Assembly (NCBI GenBank): GCA_927910745.1
Contig: CAKMNX010000028.1
Span: 1-64,000 of the forward strand
DNA length: 64,000 nt
DNA from: an uncultured Candidatus Saccharibacteria bacterium
GTDB taxonomy: Bacteria > Patescibacteriota > Saccharimonadia > Saccharimonadales > Saccharimonadaceae
Direction: 5' to 3'
The translations under genes were made by a program, and so were the position numbers. The notes under the pieces are model-generated. The model was not told where the DNA came from. It worked only from the letters and a program-made list of their open reading frames with translations, and did not search any database. Shown piece by piece: positions 32,703 to 42,422 of the stretch; the first letter of the stretch is position 1; each line of letters starts with the position of its first letter.

Positions 32703-33751
32703 ATCTCCCCACTACTAAGGCTAGCCAGGCCTGCAACACTGATATACCGAGGCCGAAACTGTTTTTGTGGCTGCTGGAGTTTGCCAAAGTCGAGCTTTTG
32801 CCATGGATTAACGACGCGCACCGGCATGACGAGGTCGTTGGTGAAGAAATCACCCATGCCTGGCACATTGCTACCACCACCAACGATGACGATCTGCTCG
32901 ATCTTGCGCTCATCACCAATCCGGTCGTTATAATAGCGGATCACCTTACGAATCTCGGTGCTAATGCGTTTGAGGCTTGGTTTGAGCGCCTCGGTGATGC
33001 CAGCTTGGCGTGGCCCAGGCGAGAGGCCATTAAGCACCTTGAGCTGGTGGGCATTCTCGAGTGTGATGTTGAGATGCTTCGAGATATCGATGGTGAAGGT
33101 ATTACCGCCAATTGCCACTCCACCAGTGAGGCGGACGGCGCTTTTATCTAGCACAGCGATATCGGTGCTCGCTGGGCCAATATCGACGACGAGCGTGAGG
33201 AGGTTGCCAGCATCAGCGCTGTCAAGCACGCGCGCAATAGCGTTGATATTGGGCTCAACAACCACCGGTACGAGTCCCACTGCCTCGGCCGCTTGCAAAC
33301 AGGCGTCGACCAGCTGCTTGGGCACGGCCGACATCACAACGTTGAGCTGCTCTTTGGTGTGCTCGATCACTTCATAGTCAACATAGAGCGAATCGAGCGG
33401 TAGCGGGATGTACTGGTCGACCTCCACCTGGATAGCGCCATCGAGGTGTGCTGCCTCTTTAGCTGGGATCATGAAGGTGCGCGAGTAGGTGCGGCTGGTT
33501 GGCACACCAATTACCACGTGGTCGCTACCGAGGTTGCCAATCAGATGTTCATTGATGAGCGAGTTGAGGCGCTCGGCTAGGTAGGAATCATCAGGGTTGT
33601 CGAGGGATGTCTGGACTTCCTTGGGGTCGAGGTCAAGCGAACCATAGCCCAGCACGAGCCAGCGCTTGGAGTCGATCGACATAATTTTTATGCCTGTCTG
33701 ACTAATGTCGAGACCGATGATTGGTTTGTCGCGATAAAATAACTTTGCCAT
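32693..33751 (-). CDS. pilM: PilM-like actin-fold pilus protein
   Basis: 352 residues with the PilM/FtsA-type ATPase fold: IIGLDISQTGIKIMSI at the start, VDIGPASTDIAVL for phosphate 2, and VIVGGGSNVPGMGDFF for the adenosine motif. PilM is cytoplasmic and binds the PilN N-terminus, linking the alignment complex to the motors. A TGC-TATAAT extended -10 lies at 33775-33770 on the minus strand, about 18 bp before the ATG, so this gene starts its own transcript rather than reading from pilC, 200 bp away. Confidence 0.88.
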   Translation of the reverse strand: MAKLFYRDKPIIGLDISQTGIKIMSIDSKRWLVLGYGSLDLDPKEVQTSLDNPDDSYLAERLNSLINEHLIGNLGSDHVVIGVPTSRTYSRTFMIPAKEAAHLDGAIQVEVDQYIPLPLDSLYVDYEVIEHTKEQLNVVMSAVPKQLVDACLQAAEAVGLVPVVVEPNINAIARVLDSADAGNLLTLVVDIGPASTDIAVLDKSAVRLTGGVAIGGNTFTIDISKHLNITLENAHQLKVLNGLSPGPRQAGITEALKPSLKRISTEIRKVIRYYNDRIGDERKIEQIVIVGGGSNVPGMGDFFTNDLVMPVRVVNPWQKLDFGKLQQPQKQFRPRYISVAGLASLSSGEIWK

Positions 33752-33775
33752 GATACGTTCGTTTCCGTCATTATA

Positions 33776-33951
33776 GCATAAGCGATATGATAAACGCTAG
33801 CGTTTTGATGAGGATTGTCATGGATCGGTAGACTGTTGTTCGTGGTGTGATAATGGCAAAAAGACAGGTCGCTGGCCAGTGGCAGATCACGCCATCAGAT
33901 AAAGAACTGATACGTGGTATGAAACGCTGACGGAGAACAGGGAATCCAGCC
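33776..33951. other. Intergenic region between pilM and pilC
   Basis: No supported gene. A 25-codon frame at 33851 has no ribosome site. The pilM promoter lies at its left edge. Confidence 0.35.
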
Positions 33952-35168
33952 TTACTTAATCTGATTTGCCATATTCGAGATTGGCAACATCACCGAAGCA
34001 GCAATCAGCCCCACCATGCCACCCATGATGACGATCATGACGGGCTCGATGATGGAGCTGATGCCATCGATCGCGACGTCCACTTCCTCCTCATAATAAT
34101 CCGCCACCTTTACAAGCACGGTATCGGTCTGGCCAGTCTCTTCGCCAACTGAAAGCATTTGCGCCACGATGGGTGGGAAGAGTGGATTTTTTTCGATGAT
34201 ACTCGAGAGGTTGCGCCCATTTTTGACTTGCTCGGCAGCATCATTGAGGGCATTTTCGTAGACTTTGTTGCCCACCGCCCGGGCAGTCACGCGGAGTGAT
34301 TCGAGCACTGCTACCCCCGACCCCATCAACGCCGAGAACGTGCGAGCAAAGCGAGCAACGGCGATTTTGGTGATGATATCGTTGATTTTTGGTATCTTGA
34401 GAATGATGGTGTGGAGCCAGAGTTTGCCTGCTGGTGTCTTGATATAGCGGCGGAAGAAGTATATCCCCGCACCGAGCGCAGCAATGATAAAGATTCCATA
34501 CTGGATGATAAATGCGCTCAGTCCAAGCATAAACTCGGTAATGGCGGGCAGCTTGGCGTCCGGTCCGCCGAGGCCGCGCACAATGTTGCCGATTTGTGGA
34601 ATAACAAAGACCATCAAGCCAAAAAAGGCGGCAATAGTGATAACAATGAGCACGGTAGGGTATGTCATGGCGCTTTTGATTTTTTGCGCATACTGGCGTT
34701 TTTTTCTTGTTGCATGGCTAGGCGTTTGAGGATGTCATCGAGAATACCAGCCGCTTCGCCCGCACGTACCATGTTAATAAAAACGGTATTAAAGGTCTCT
34801 GGGTGCTTTTCGAGTGCGTCGGCGAGTGCCATACCGCCCTCGACATCGCGCAGCAAGTCGCCCGTCACCATTTGGAGGGCTTTGCTGCTGGTATGGTCGT
34901 GCAGTGAGCCCATAGCGCGTAGCAGCGGCACACCAGCCGACACCATGGCACTGAGCTGGCGGGTAAACATCACCAAGTCTTCACTCTTGACCTTGTTGCT
35001 ACCAAAGAGAGCAAAGCTGGTGCGCTTTGGCTTGACCTCTTCAGCACTAATTGGTCGCAGGCCTTGACGGCTCAGGCTGGCTAGGGCACTGGCACGATCG
35101 GGGGCGTCGATCGTTCCATTGATGGAGTCGTTTTTGTTCGTGATGGCGATGTAGCGAAATTGTGGCAT
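33952..35168 (-). pseudogene. pilC: Type IV pilus inner-membrane protein PilC, broken by one frameshift
   Basis: Two frames together make a normal PilC of about 405 residues. The upstream frame (35168-34665) holds the first GspF domain (VMFTRQLSAMVSAGVPLLRAM..FINMVRAGEAAGILDDIL) and runs off-frame at a run of six A's on the minus strand (34685-34680), ending KKSKAP-stop. One extra A would restore KKIKSAMTYP and continue into the downstream frame (34668-33952), with three membrane helices and the second GspF domain (VARFARTFSALMGSGVAVLESL). The break leaves an ATGA overlap, so separate translation of the halves is conceivable, but no Shine-Dalgarno site is seen. Real mutation or assembly error cannot be told apart here. 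Confidence 0.8.
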
Positions 35169-35169
35169 G

Positions 35170-36950
35170 TTATTCCTTTGTGACGCGGAGCACTTCTTCT
35201 ACAGTGGTGTTGCCGCGGATTGCTTTTATTAATCCATCGGTGAGCATGGTGGTCATCCCCTCGGCGACGGCTTGGTCTTGGATTTCGTTGCTGGTATTGC
35301 CGCCGATAATCATCTTTTGGATTTCGCGCGAAGTGCCGAGGACTTCGTAGATACCTACCCGGCCTTTGAAGCCGGTGTGATTACACTCATCGCAGCCATT
35401 TGGGTTTGGTTGCCAGAGGGTAGCGATGGTCGTGTCTGTCGTGCCCCAGGGTGTTTCACCACCGACCTTTTGGACGATAGCCTGGGCCTCAAGCTGATGG
35501 ATGTAATAGAAATTTTGGCCCGGTGCAAGGTGAAAGAGGCGAGTGATCTCTGCAACCTCTGTTTGGTCGGGCACGTAACTCTGGCGGCAGTTCATACAGA
35601 GGCGACGCACCAGGCGCTGGCCTACCACGGCCTTAACGGTACTGGCGATAAGGAAGGGCTCGATCCCCATATCAAGCAGGCGTGGCAAACAAGTGGCGGC
35701 GTTATTGGTGTGGAGTGTACTAAATACCAAGTGGCCCGTTAGGGCAGCCTGGACGCCAAGGTTAGCTGTCTCGCCGTCGCGGATCTCACCCACCATAATA
35801 ATGTTTGGGTCTTGACGCAGCAGAGCGCGCAAACCACTGGCGAAAGTCATGCCAGCCTTGCTATTGGTTTGGGTTTGGTTGACGCCGGGGATCTTATACT
35901 CCACGGGGTCCTCAATAGTTGAGATATTGACCTCGGGCGTGTTAAGCATCGACAGGACGGAGAAGAGCGAGGTAGACTTGCCACTCCCGGTCGGCCCGTC
36001 ACGAGGATCATCCCATTGGGCTCGGTCAGTGCTTGATTGATAACAGCCAGCGAATGGCCCCAGTAGCCGAGCTGTTCGAGCGTCACTGCTTGGTTCGATT
36101 CGTCGAGGATACGCATCACCACCTTCTCACCATCAGCGATGGGTAGCGTGCTAACACGCAGGGCATACTGCTTGCCTGCGACTTTGATCTTAAAGCGACC
36201 GTCTTGCGGTACGCGGCGTTCGTCTATCTTAAGGTTGGAGAGGATCTTAATGCGGCTTATGAGCGCACCGAGCACATTCTTAGGTAGGCGGTTTACTTCC
36301 TTAAGGACGCCATCAATCCGGTAGCGCACCTGCACGAATTGCTCGCGTGGCTCGATGTGGATATCGCTGGCGTTGCTGCGGATGGCATACTCTAGTAACA
36401 GATTAACCGTCTGGGCGATTGGTGAGTCTTCTGCTACCTCTGCTTCGGTCACCTTTTGGTTAGAGCCATCATCCTCACGCTGGATGTCGATCACCTCCTT
36501 GAGTTCCTGCGTCACATCGCCGCGGTATCCCTCAAGACACTCTAAGATGTTACTGCGCGGCGCAATGTAGACACGGGTGTTGGTGCCAATTTCCTTCTCG
36601 ATAAAGTTGACGGCTTGCACATCGTCTGGGTCGTCCATCGCGAGGTGGATGAGTCCATCAGGGTCGATCTTGAAGATGACAGCATTATACTGGCGGGCGA
36701 TTCGCTCGGGGATGCGCATGAGGATATCAGAAGGGATATCGCGCGGATCGGGCTCGATGTAGGGGATGTCGGCGTAGGTGGCATAGAGCTTGGTGAGGGT
36801 ACGCTCATCGATGAGGTTGTTTTGCAAGACGATATCTTGCAGGCGCAAATTAGATGACGCAGCCTCACTCACCAGTGGCTGGAGCTGCTGGCTGGTGGCA
36901 GCGCCACTGCGTTCGAGGAGTTTGACGATAGTAGAATCAGATATATGCAT
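35170..36950 (-). pseudogene. pilB: Type IV pilus assembly ATPase PilB, broken by a frameshift in Walker A
   Basis: The upstream frame (36950-35847) carries the N-terminal MshEN/N1 region and N2 domain (DIHIEPREQFVQVRYRIDGVLKEV) up to GMILVTG. Reading then shifts at GGCC (35993-35994): one more C would give GPTGSGKST, a perfect Walker A. The downstream frame (to 35170) continues with TIEDPVEYKIPG, the Asp box GEIRDGETA, the His box TLHTNNA, and the zinc motif CMNCRQSY..CDECNHTGF. The combined length, about 590 residues, is normal for PilB, the extension motor. As written the product would lack ATPase activity. The promoter is TACAAT (36970-36965), giving a leader of about 8 bases. Confidence 0.85.
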
Positions 36951-37035
36951 AGTACTTACGCTTAATTGTAGCTCATTATGCTTATGCTGGCTAGAGGATA
37001 GCGCAATATTCGTGCTAGCAGAGGTGAGGCTGTGC

Positions 37036-37050
37036 TATACTAGAGCCAGT
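37036..37050 (+). promoter_or_regulatory. Extended -10 of tsaE-tsaB
   Basis: TGC-TATACT ending at 37041, 9 bases before the ATG at 37051; divergent from the pilB promoter. Confidence 0.55.
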
Positions 37051-37509
37051 ATGCGTGTTATCTGTCAATCACTTGCTGATACGTTGCAGCTTGGCCAGCG
37101 CCTCGGCCAGGCGTTGCGTGGTGGCGAGGTGGTTGTGCTGGTGGGGGATATTGGCGCGGGCAAGACAACGCTCGTCAAAGGAATCGCGCGCGGCCTTGCC
37201 ATTACTGATGATATCCAGAGCCCGACCTTTACGATTAGTCGGTTGTATCATGGGCGCGATGATATCCAGCTTGCGCATTATGATTTTTATCGTTTGGGCG
37301 ATGCAGGGGTAATGCAGCTTGAATTGGCTGAGGCGATTGCTGAGCCCCGCACAGTGACTATCATCGAGTGGGCTCAGGCTGTAGCGGATGTCGTCCCACC
37401 CGATCACCTGACAATCACCATTACCGCACAGAGCGAGACGGTCCGCCAGCTAGATATTGAGGCTGATGGCACCGTGTCGACCCAGCTTCTCCAGGAGGTT
37501 TCGGCATGA
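37051..37509 (+). CDS. tsaE: tRNA t6A synthesis ATPase TsaE
   Basis: 152 residues. Walker A is GDIGAGKTTLVKG; SPTFTISRLYHG, HYDFYRLGD and VTIIEWAQAV are TsaE signatures. TsaE acts with TsaB and TsaD to form threonylcarbamoyl-adenosine at tRNA position 37; tsaD is not in the window. The start at MRVICQSLADT is chosen from the adjacent promoter and family length; the open frame upstream to 36790 runs antisense to pilB. It overlaps tsaB by ATGA. Confidence 0.92.
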   Translation: MRVICQSLADTLQLGQRLGQALRGGEVVVLVGDIGAGKTTLVKGIARGLAITDDIQSPTFTISRLYHGRDDIQLAHYDFYRLGDAGVMQLELAEAIAEPRTVTIIEWAQAVADVVPPDHLTITITAQSETVRQLDIEADGTVSTQLLQEVSA

Positions 37510-37895
37510 TTATTTTGTGGAATAGCGCGGGGATGGTCGTGGAGCTAACATTGGTAGATGACACTGGTACTCAGACGAGCTATGAGTGGCCAGCTGGCCG
37601 CACCCTGGCGCGTGATATGCTGGCTTATCTGCGTGATCGCATGGCCGAGCATGGCAAGACACTGGCGGATATGACTGGCATTGGGGTGCGGCCTGGGCCG
37701 GGGAGCTTTACGGGGCTGCGGATTGGCCTAACGGTGCTCAATACACTCGCACACGAGCAGCACATCCCGATCGTTGCTGCGACGGGTGATGATTGGCGTA
37801 CTGCCTGCCTTAGGCGGCTGGCGCATGGCGAGGATGATAGCATTGTCTTGCCCCAGTACGGCGCAGCTGCACATATCACACAGCCAAAAAAGTAG
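37506..37895 (+). CDS. tsaB: Short TsaB-like t6A synthesis protein
   Basis: 129 residues against about 230 in E. coli. It has the first actin-like lobe of TsaB: ILWNSAGMVVELTLVDD, then GVRPGPGSFTGLRIGLTVLNTLAHEQHIPIVAATG. The second lobe is almost entirely missing, and the frame ends cleanly without a visible remnant. TsaB scaffolds TsaD; a first-lobe-only version could still dimerise, since the known contact uses this lobe. Coupled to tsaE by ATGA. Confidence 0.8.
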   Translation: MIILWNSAGMVVELTLVDDTGTQTSYEWPAGRTLARDMLAYLRDRMAEHGKTLADMTGIGVRPGPGSFTGLRIGLTVLNTLAHEQHIPIVAATGDDWRTACLRRLAHGEDDSIVLPQYGAAAHITQPKK

Positions 37896-37960
37896 CTAGT
37901 GCAAAGCATAAGGGTAATAAATCGTTACCTCTGTAAATAGACAGACATCGATATTGCCAG

Positions 37961-37990
37961 TTGCGCAAATTAGCCAAAACGCGATACAAT
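37961..37990 (+). promoter_or_regulatory. Promoter of rny
   Basis: -35 TTGCGC (37961-37966), an 18-bp spacer, -10 TACAAT (37985-37990); TATACT at 37990-37995 is an overlapping alternative. The leader is about 93 bases and ends with GGAGAAAGG before the ATG. It is one of the few long leaders here. Confidence 0.5.
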
Positions 37991-38089
37991 ATACTAGTCT
38001 GTAGATAGTTTTAATGTTTGATAACACCGGTGTGGGCTGACGCAAGTCTGATGTAATAAGAACAACACATATCCGGAGAAAGGAATACC

Positions 38090-39577
38090 ATGATAGAAGT
38101 ACTCTTCGCGGCGATTGGCGTGGCGCTTGGTTTTGGTGGTAAGTACGCCTACGATCGCCAGCAAACCGCCAATGGCCAGCGGGCAATCGACAAAGAATTG
38201 GCTCAGGCCAAGCAGCAAGCAGGTGATATCGTCCTCAAAGCCAAGGACGAGGCACTGCGGATCGAGAATGAGCGCCGCCGCGCGATGCAAAAGACGGAGA
38301 ATCGTTTGCTCGAGCGCGAGGCAAGCCTCGATCGCAAACTCGACGAGCTTGATCGCCGCAGTGAGAAGCTCCGCAAGAGTGAGACAGAGGTCGACGAGCT
38401 GAAGAATGAGATCCGCGAGATTCGGGGCCGGCAGCAGGCTAAGCTCGAGAAAATCGCTGGCCTCACCAAGCAAGACGCCGCCAGCAAGCTGATGCACATG
38501 ACCGAGCGTGATATCCGCCAAGACCTGACTGGCTTGGTGGATAAATTACAGCGCGAAGCGATGGACGATGCCGAGGAGAAGGCTCAGATGATCCTCGTGA
38601 CAGCAATGGAGCGCATGAGTAGCGAAGTGACGGCCGAGCGCACAGTGACTGCTATTAAGTTGCCCGACGACGATATGAAGGGTCGCATCATTGGCAAAGA
38701 AGGGCGCAATATCCAGGCTCTGCAGCGAGCCACTGGTGTTGATATCTTGGTGGATGACACGCCAGGGATGATCGTCCTCAGTAGCTTTGATCCAGTGCGG
38801 CGCCAAGTAGCACGCCTGAGTCTTGAGATGTTAATGAAGGACGGGCGGATCCACCCTGGTCGCATCGAGGAGGTCGTGGCCAAGGCAAATAAGCAAATTG
38901 ACAAAGAAGTCGTGCGGGCTGGTGAAGATGCGGCGCGTGAAATTGGCGTAGCTGGTATTCCAAAGGAGCTGCTCCACCTTGTGGGTGAGCTGAAGTTCCG
39001 GACGAGCTACGGCCAAAACGTCTTGAAGCACAGTACTGAGATGGCCCAGATTGCGGGGTTGATTGCGGCAGAGATTGGGGCAGATGTACGCACTGTGAAG
39101 ATCGCTACACTGCTCCACGACATGGGCAAGGCGGTGACACACAAGATGGAAGGCAAGCACCACCATATTGGGGCGGAGCTAGCTCGCAAGGCGGGCTTGA
39201 GCGAGGCAATTTGCCACGCCATTGAGGCCCATCACGACGATATCGAGGCCACGACCCCCGAGGCGATCGTTGTGCGAGTATGCGATGCAGCCAGTGCTGC
39301 TCGGCCTGGCGCGCGCAACATGAGCGCCGAGAACTTCGTTGAGCGCATGCGCGACCTCGAGAATGTTGCCACTAGCTTCCGCGGTATCGACAAAGCCTAC
39401 GCAATTAGTGCTGGCCGCGAAGTACGCGTCATTGTTCGGCCAGAAGTAGTGGATGATCTGAGTGCTATCAAGCTCGCGCGAGATATTGCTACCAAGATTG
39501 AGAGTACCATGCAATACCCAGGTACAATCAAGGTCAATGTGATCCGCGAGACACGGGCGATCGAGTTCGCCAAATAG
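38090..39577 (+). CDS. rny: Ribonuclease Y
   Basis: 495 residues. A short N-terminal membrane anchor (MIEVLFAAIGVALGFGG), a long coiled coil (about residues 25-145, rich in Lys/Glu/Arg), a KH domain (MKGRIIGKEGRNIQALQRATGVD), and an HD domain with H343-D344 in ATLLHDMGKA and HHHIGAELARKAGL. RNase Y is the membrane-bound endonuclease that starts mRNA decay in many Gram-positives. A terminator follows. Confidence 0.96.
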   Translation: MIEVLFAAIGVALGFGGKYAYDRQQTANGQRAIDKELAQAKQQAGDIVLKAKDEALRIENERRRAMQKTENRLLEREASLDRKLDELDRRSEKLRKSETEVDELKNEIREIRGRQQAKLEKIAGLTKQDAASKLMHMTERDIRQDLTGLVDKLQREAMDDAEEKAQMILVTAMERMSSEVTAERTVTAIKLPDDDMKGRIIGKEGRNIQALQRATGVDILVDDTPGMIVLSSFDPVRRQVARLSLEMLMKDGRIHPGRIEEVVAKANKQIDKEVVRAGEDAAREIGVAGIPKELLHLVGELKFRTSYGQNVLKHSTEMAQIAGLIAAEIGADVRTVKIATLLHDMGKAVTHKMEGKHHHIGAELARKAGLSEAICHAIEAHHDDIEATTPEAIVVRVCDAASAARPGARNMSAENFVERMRDLENVATSFRGIDKAYAISAGREVRVIVRPEVVDDLSAIKLARDIATKIESTMQYPGTIKVNVIRETRAIEFAK

Positions 39578-39609
39578 GGGCGGATGTATCTATCTCCTGT
39601 AAATGATAA

Positions 39610-39636
39610 ACTGGTCAAGCAAATTGGCCGGTTTTT
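39610..39636 (+). terminator. Terminator of rny
   Basis: Stem CTGGTCAA/TTGGCCGG with two G-T pairs, loop GCAAA, then six T's. Confidence 0.85.
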
Positions 39637-39907
39637 TGCCGTGTGGGTGTGTAGTTCGAAGCGTGAATGCGCACATGAGCTCAAGTATATCCCCATTTCG
39701 TGACGTTGTGATGGCAATGAGATATGCATTTTTTAAATCGCCTGAGAGTTAATTATCCTTCAGCTCCAGGCTTGACCGTCAGCTTAGTAGGTGCTTATAC
39801 GCTTCTTGCATGAATGGCAGGAGTGTGAGTAGATGCAAAAAAGTGATAGCCTTAAGTCTATAAACTCAACACCACAAAAGGGCTGGTGTGGACGAGACGC
39901 CCCCATT
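39637..39907. other. Intergenic region
   Basis: No supported gene. A weak hairpin (ACACCA/TGGTGT at 39869-39889) lies near the end of the small leftward frame. Confidence 0.35.
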
Positions 39908-40147
39908 CTATAGTTGAGATAGGATATAATGAGAAGCTTTTATTCTGTGACAAGCGGCCAAGAAGGAAGAAGAGAGGAGAAATGACTTTTGGAGTCCGCA
40001 AAAATATAGGATAGCACATAAGACCAAGATGACTGCAAAGGCAAAAAGAGTTGCCGCCCGAATAAGATCATTAATAGGGGAGGTTATCGTGTGAGCGATA
40101 TAGGAATTTGCTTTATTTAAGAATGATCTTGTAGCGTGCAAGAACAC
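39908..40147 (-). CDS. Possible small single-pass membrane protein downstream of the sortase gene
   Basis: 79 residues from a GTG that begins 5 bp after the sortase stop. One strong hydrophobic helix (AATLFAFAVILVLCAILYFCGL) is flanked by polar ends. The Shine-Dalgarno site is weak (GGGTGAGG within the sortase end). It could be a real partner of the sortase or a chance frame; I recognise no family. Confidence 0.35.
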   Translation of the reverse strand: MFLHATRSFLNKANSYIAHTITSPINDLIRAATLFAFAVILVLCAILYFCGLQKSFLLSSSFLAACHRIKASHYILSQL

Positions 40148-40152
40148 CGATG

Positions 40153-40791
40153 CTACGATGCAACCTCACCCTGCTTCTCGGCAACGATGACGACTCGGCC
40201 AGTTTTGGCGCCACCTAAGTCGCAGCTGTAGAGCGTGAGGCGGGCGTCTTCTGTTGGGGCTTCGATCTCAACGCTGGTTGGCTTGACATCAAATTTCTTG
40301 GTGATTTTGTAGTTGTAGCGTTTGCCTTGGTAGTCGGCGAGAATTTGGTCGCCTAGGGCGAGCTTGTCGATATGAAAGAATGGTGATTTTTCTACTGTAC
40401 CGCCAGGCGTTGGCTGGATACTAAAGCGGTGGGCTGCCACGACGAAGTTGCCGCCCTTCTCAGGGTTGCCGTGGTCGGGGTAGCGCCACCATGCACCACG
40501 ATCGAGGGCGAGTTTGCCATTAGTGCCGTACGGGATATTAACACCGATTTTGGGGATGATAATACGATTGTCTTTGGCTTCAGGCTTGGTGAGTGTTGCT
40601 ACAGTGATTGGCTTGGTAAAGTGCGGTGCAATGATTGGTGAAGTAGTGAGCAGGAGTAGATACCCTCCCACTAACAAAAAGAGGACTGCGATAGTACCGA
40701 ATATCCAGTTTGGTATCGAAATGCGCGGCATGCGCATACGCGAACGACGTGGTGTAGATGGCTGTCGTTTTGCTTTATTCATTGCTAGCAT
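40153..40791 (-). CDS. Sortase
   Basis: 212 residues. A basic cytoplasmic N-terminus, one membrane helix (IPNWIFGTIAVLFLLVGGYLLLLT), then a sortase beta-barrel. The catalytic His is in VVAAHRF, the Cys in TLYSCDLGG, and the Arg in KTGRVVIVA. The enzyme cleaves a sorting motif on secreted proteins and joins them to the cell wall. The Cys context and DNRIIIPKIGVNIPY resemble class E/D sortases of Actinobacteria and Firmicutes; class E prefers LAxTG, and a protein with such a motif is encoded at 46752. A GAGGAG site precedes the ATG, with TATAAT at 40818-40813 on the minus strand. Confidence 0.9.
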   Translation of the reverse strand: MLAMNKAKRQPSTPRRSRMRMPRISIPNWIFGTIAVLFLLVGGYLLLLTTSPIIAPHFTKPITVATLTKPEAKDNRIIIPKIGVNIPYGTNGKLALDRGAWWRYPDHGNPEKGGNFVVAAHRFSIQPTPGGTVEKSPFFHIDKLALGDQILADYQGKRYNYKITKKFDVKPTSVEIEAPTEDARLTLYSCDLGGAKTGRVVIVAEKQGEVAS

Positions 40792-40997
40792 AATAACTCC
40801 TCATCTCTGTCTATTATACGGCACGAGCAGCAGCACGCCAATAGCATGACCGGCATGGTATTGGCAGATGGGCTCCATTAGGTAGCTCTACTCTAGAGTA
40901 CAGTGGATAGAAAACTCTTGTATTTCATCCATGGTTTTATTCGATAGAGTGTATAGATCAATCACTAATCTAACTCTAGTGTTGATAGTTAAATAAT

Positions 40998-41018
40998 GGT
41001 ATCGCTTATAGCGATACC
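40998..41018. promoter_or_regulatory. Perfect 8-bp inverted repeat
   Basis: GGTATCGC, TTATA, GCGATACC between sortase and enolase genes. No T-run on either side, so an operator is more likely than a terminator. Its partner is unknown. Confidence 0.35.
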
Positions 41019-41078
41019 AAGAAATAACTCGCAAGCAGAGAAGCCAGCATTGAAAAGGCTAGTGTGGAGGCGTGGTCT

Positions 41079-41112
41079 AAAAAGCCACCCACTCAAAGTA
41101 AGAGTGGGTGGC
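41079..41112 (-). terminator. Terminator of enolase
   Basis: An 11-bp perfect stem (GCCACCCACTC/GAGTGGGTGGC), a 7-base loop, then five T's on the minus strand. Confidence 0.9.
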
Positions 41113-41141
41113 ATAGTAGTGCCGTGTGGCGAGGTAGGCTA

Positions 41142-42422
41142 CTACTGCTTGAATGGCTGCGCAAGCGTGAGACTCTCGTCTGCTTCGGTAATGCGGAGTA
41201 GCTCGTTGTACTTCGCCACGCGGTCGGTGCGCGAGAGCGAGCCAGTCTTGATCTGCCCACAGCCCAGGCCAACTGCCAAGTGGCTGATTGTGGTATCCTC
41301 AGTCTCGCCAGAGCGGTGACTCATCACGGTGCGCCAGCCAGCGTTTTGGGCAAGTTGCACGGCTTGGATTGTCTCGCTGAGTGAGCCGATTTGGTTGGGC
41401 TTGACGAGGAGTGCGTTCGCCGCGTCTTGGTCAATCGCTTGCTGGATGAGGCTTGTATTCGTGACAAGTAGGTCATCGCCCACTAGCTGGACGCGGTCGC
41501 CGAGGCGCTGGCGGAGCTGCTGCCAGCCAGCCCAGTCACCCTCGGCCAGGCCATCTTCGATACTGACAATTGGGAATTCGTCGACAAGGGCAGCCAGCCA
41601 GTCGATCATCTCACTACTGGTCAGGCTCTTGCCTTCACACTTCAGCTCATACCGGCCATCATGGTAGAACTCACTCGAGGCAGCGTCCATTGCAAAGACG
41701 ACATCTGTGCCAACGGTGTAGCCAGCATTGGTAATCGCTTCGCTGAGCAAGGCGAGTGGCTCGCGGTTGCCCTGGCGGACGCGTGGCGCATAGCCACCTT
41801 CGTCGCCAACAGTGGTGGGGTAATCGTGTGCTTTGAGGACTTTAGCAAGAGCGTGGAAGATTTCGGTGCCCATGCGGAGCGTGTCTGCAAAGGTTGTCGC
41901 ACCCTTGCAGATGATCATAAACTCTTGGATATCGGTCGCAAAGGCGGCGTGCGCACCACCGTTGAGAACATTCATCATTGGCAGGGGAAGACTTGGTGTG
42001 CTGTCAGTTTGCTCGGCAATGTAGCGCCAGAGTGGTTGCTGCTTGGCATGAGCAACAGCCTTGGCAGTAGCCAGGCTAACACTGAGGATGGCATTAGCAC
42101 CGAGCTTAGACTTGTTATCTGTTCCATCAAGGGCAAGCATTGCATTATCAATCGCTTGCTGGTCGCTCGCATCGTGACCCACCAGTGCAGGAGCGATAAC
42201 GTCGTTAACGTGGGCAACTGCCTGGCTCACCCCTTTGCCAGTCCACTGATTGCCACCATCGCGTAGCTCTAGTGCTTCGCCCGCACCGGTACTTGCTCCG
42301 CTCGGGACAGCTGCTCGGCCTAGCGTGCCATCAGCAAGGATGACGTCCGCTTCGACGGTGGGGTTGCCGCGGCTGTCTAAAATTTGTCGTGCTTTTATGG
42401 TTTGGATAGAGTAGTTGTTCAT
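41142..42422 (-). CDS. eno: Enolase
   Basis: 426 residues, normal length. AVPSGASTGAGEALELRD holds the substrate loop; FAMDAASSEFY, SIEDGLAEGDWAGW and GDDLLVTN carry the Mg ligands, KPNQIGSLSETI the catalytic Lys region, and VMSHRSGETEDTTI the signature. It interconverts 2-phosphoglycerate and phosphoenolpyruvate. The start at MNNYSIQTIKARQILDSRG is the family start, and TGG-TATACT (42435-42430 on the minus strand) ends 7 bases before it, so the mRNA is leaderless. Upstream frame extension is non-coding. Confidence 0.97.
   Translation of the reverse strand: MNNYSIQTIKARQILDSRGNPTVEADVILADGTLGRAAVPSGASTGAGEALELRDGGNQWTGKGVSQAVAHVNDVIAPALVGHDASDQQAIDNAMLALDGTDNKSKLGANAILSVSLATAKAVAHAKQQPLWRYIAEQTDSTPSLPLPMMNVLNGGAHAAFATDIQEFMIICKGATTFADTLRMGTEIFHALAKVLKAHDYPTTVGDEGGYAPRVRQGNREPLALLSEAITNAGYTVGTDVVFAMDAASSEFYHDGRYELKCEGKSLTSSEMIDWLAALVDEFPIVSIEDGLAEGDWAGWQQLRQRLGDRVQLVGDDLLVTNTSLIQQAIDQDAANALLVKPNQIGSLSETIQAVQLAQNAGWRTVMSHRSGETEDTTISHLAVGLGCGQIKTGSLSRTDRVAKYNELLRITEADESLTLAQPFKQ

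Noticed and set aside
33851..33928. 25-codon frame (MAKRQVAGQWQITP..) between pilM and pilC.
   Set aside because: The possible -10 overlaps its ATG and no ribosome site or family match is seen.
34660..34690. Programmed -1 frameshifting in pilC on the A6 run.
   Set aside because: The heptamer in the zero frame is C-AAA-AAA, a poor slippery site, and no stimulatory structure is evident. Mutation or sequencing error is simpler.
39865..39892. Hairpin as terminator for the small frame at 39908-40147.
   Set aside because: The stem is short and no T-run follows on the minus strand.
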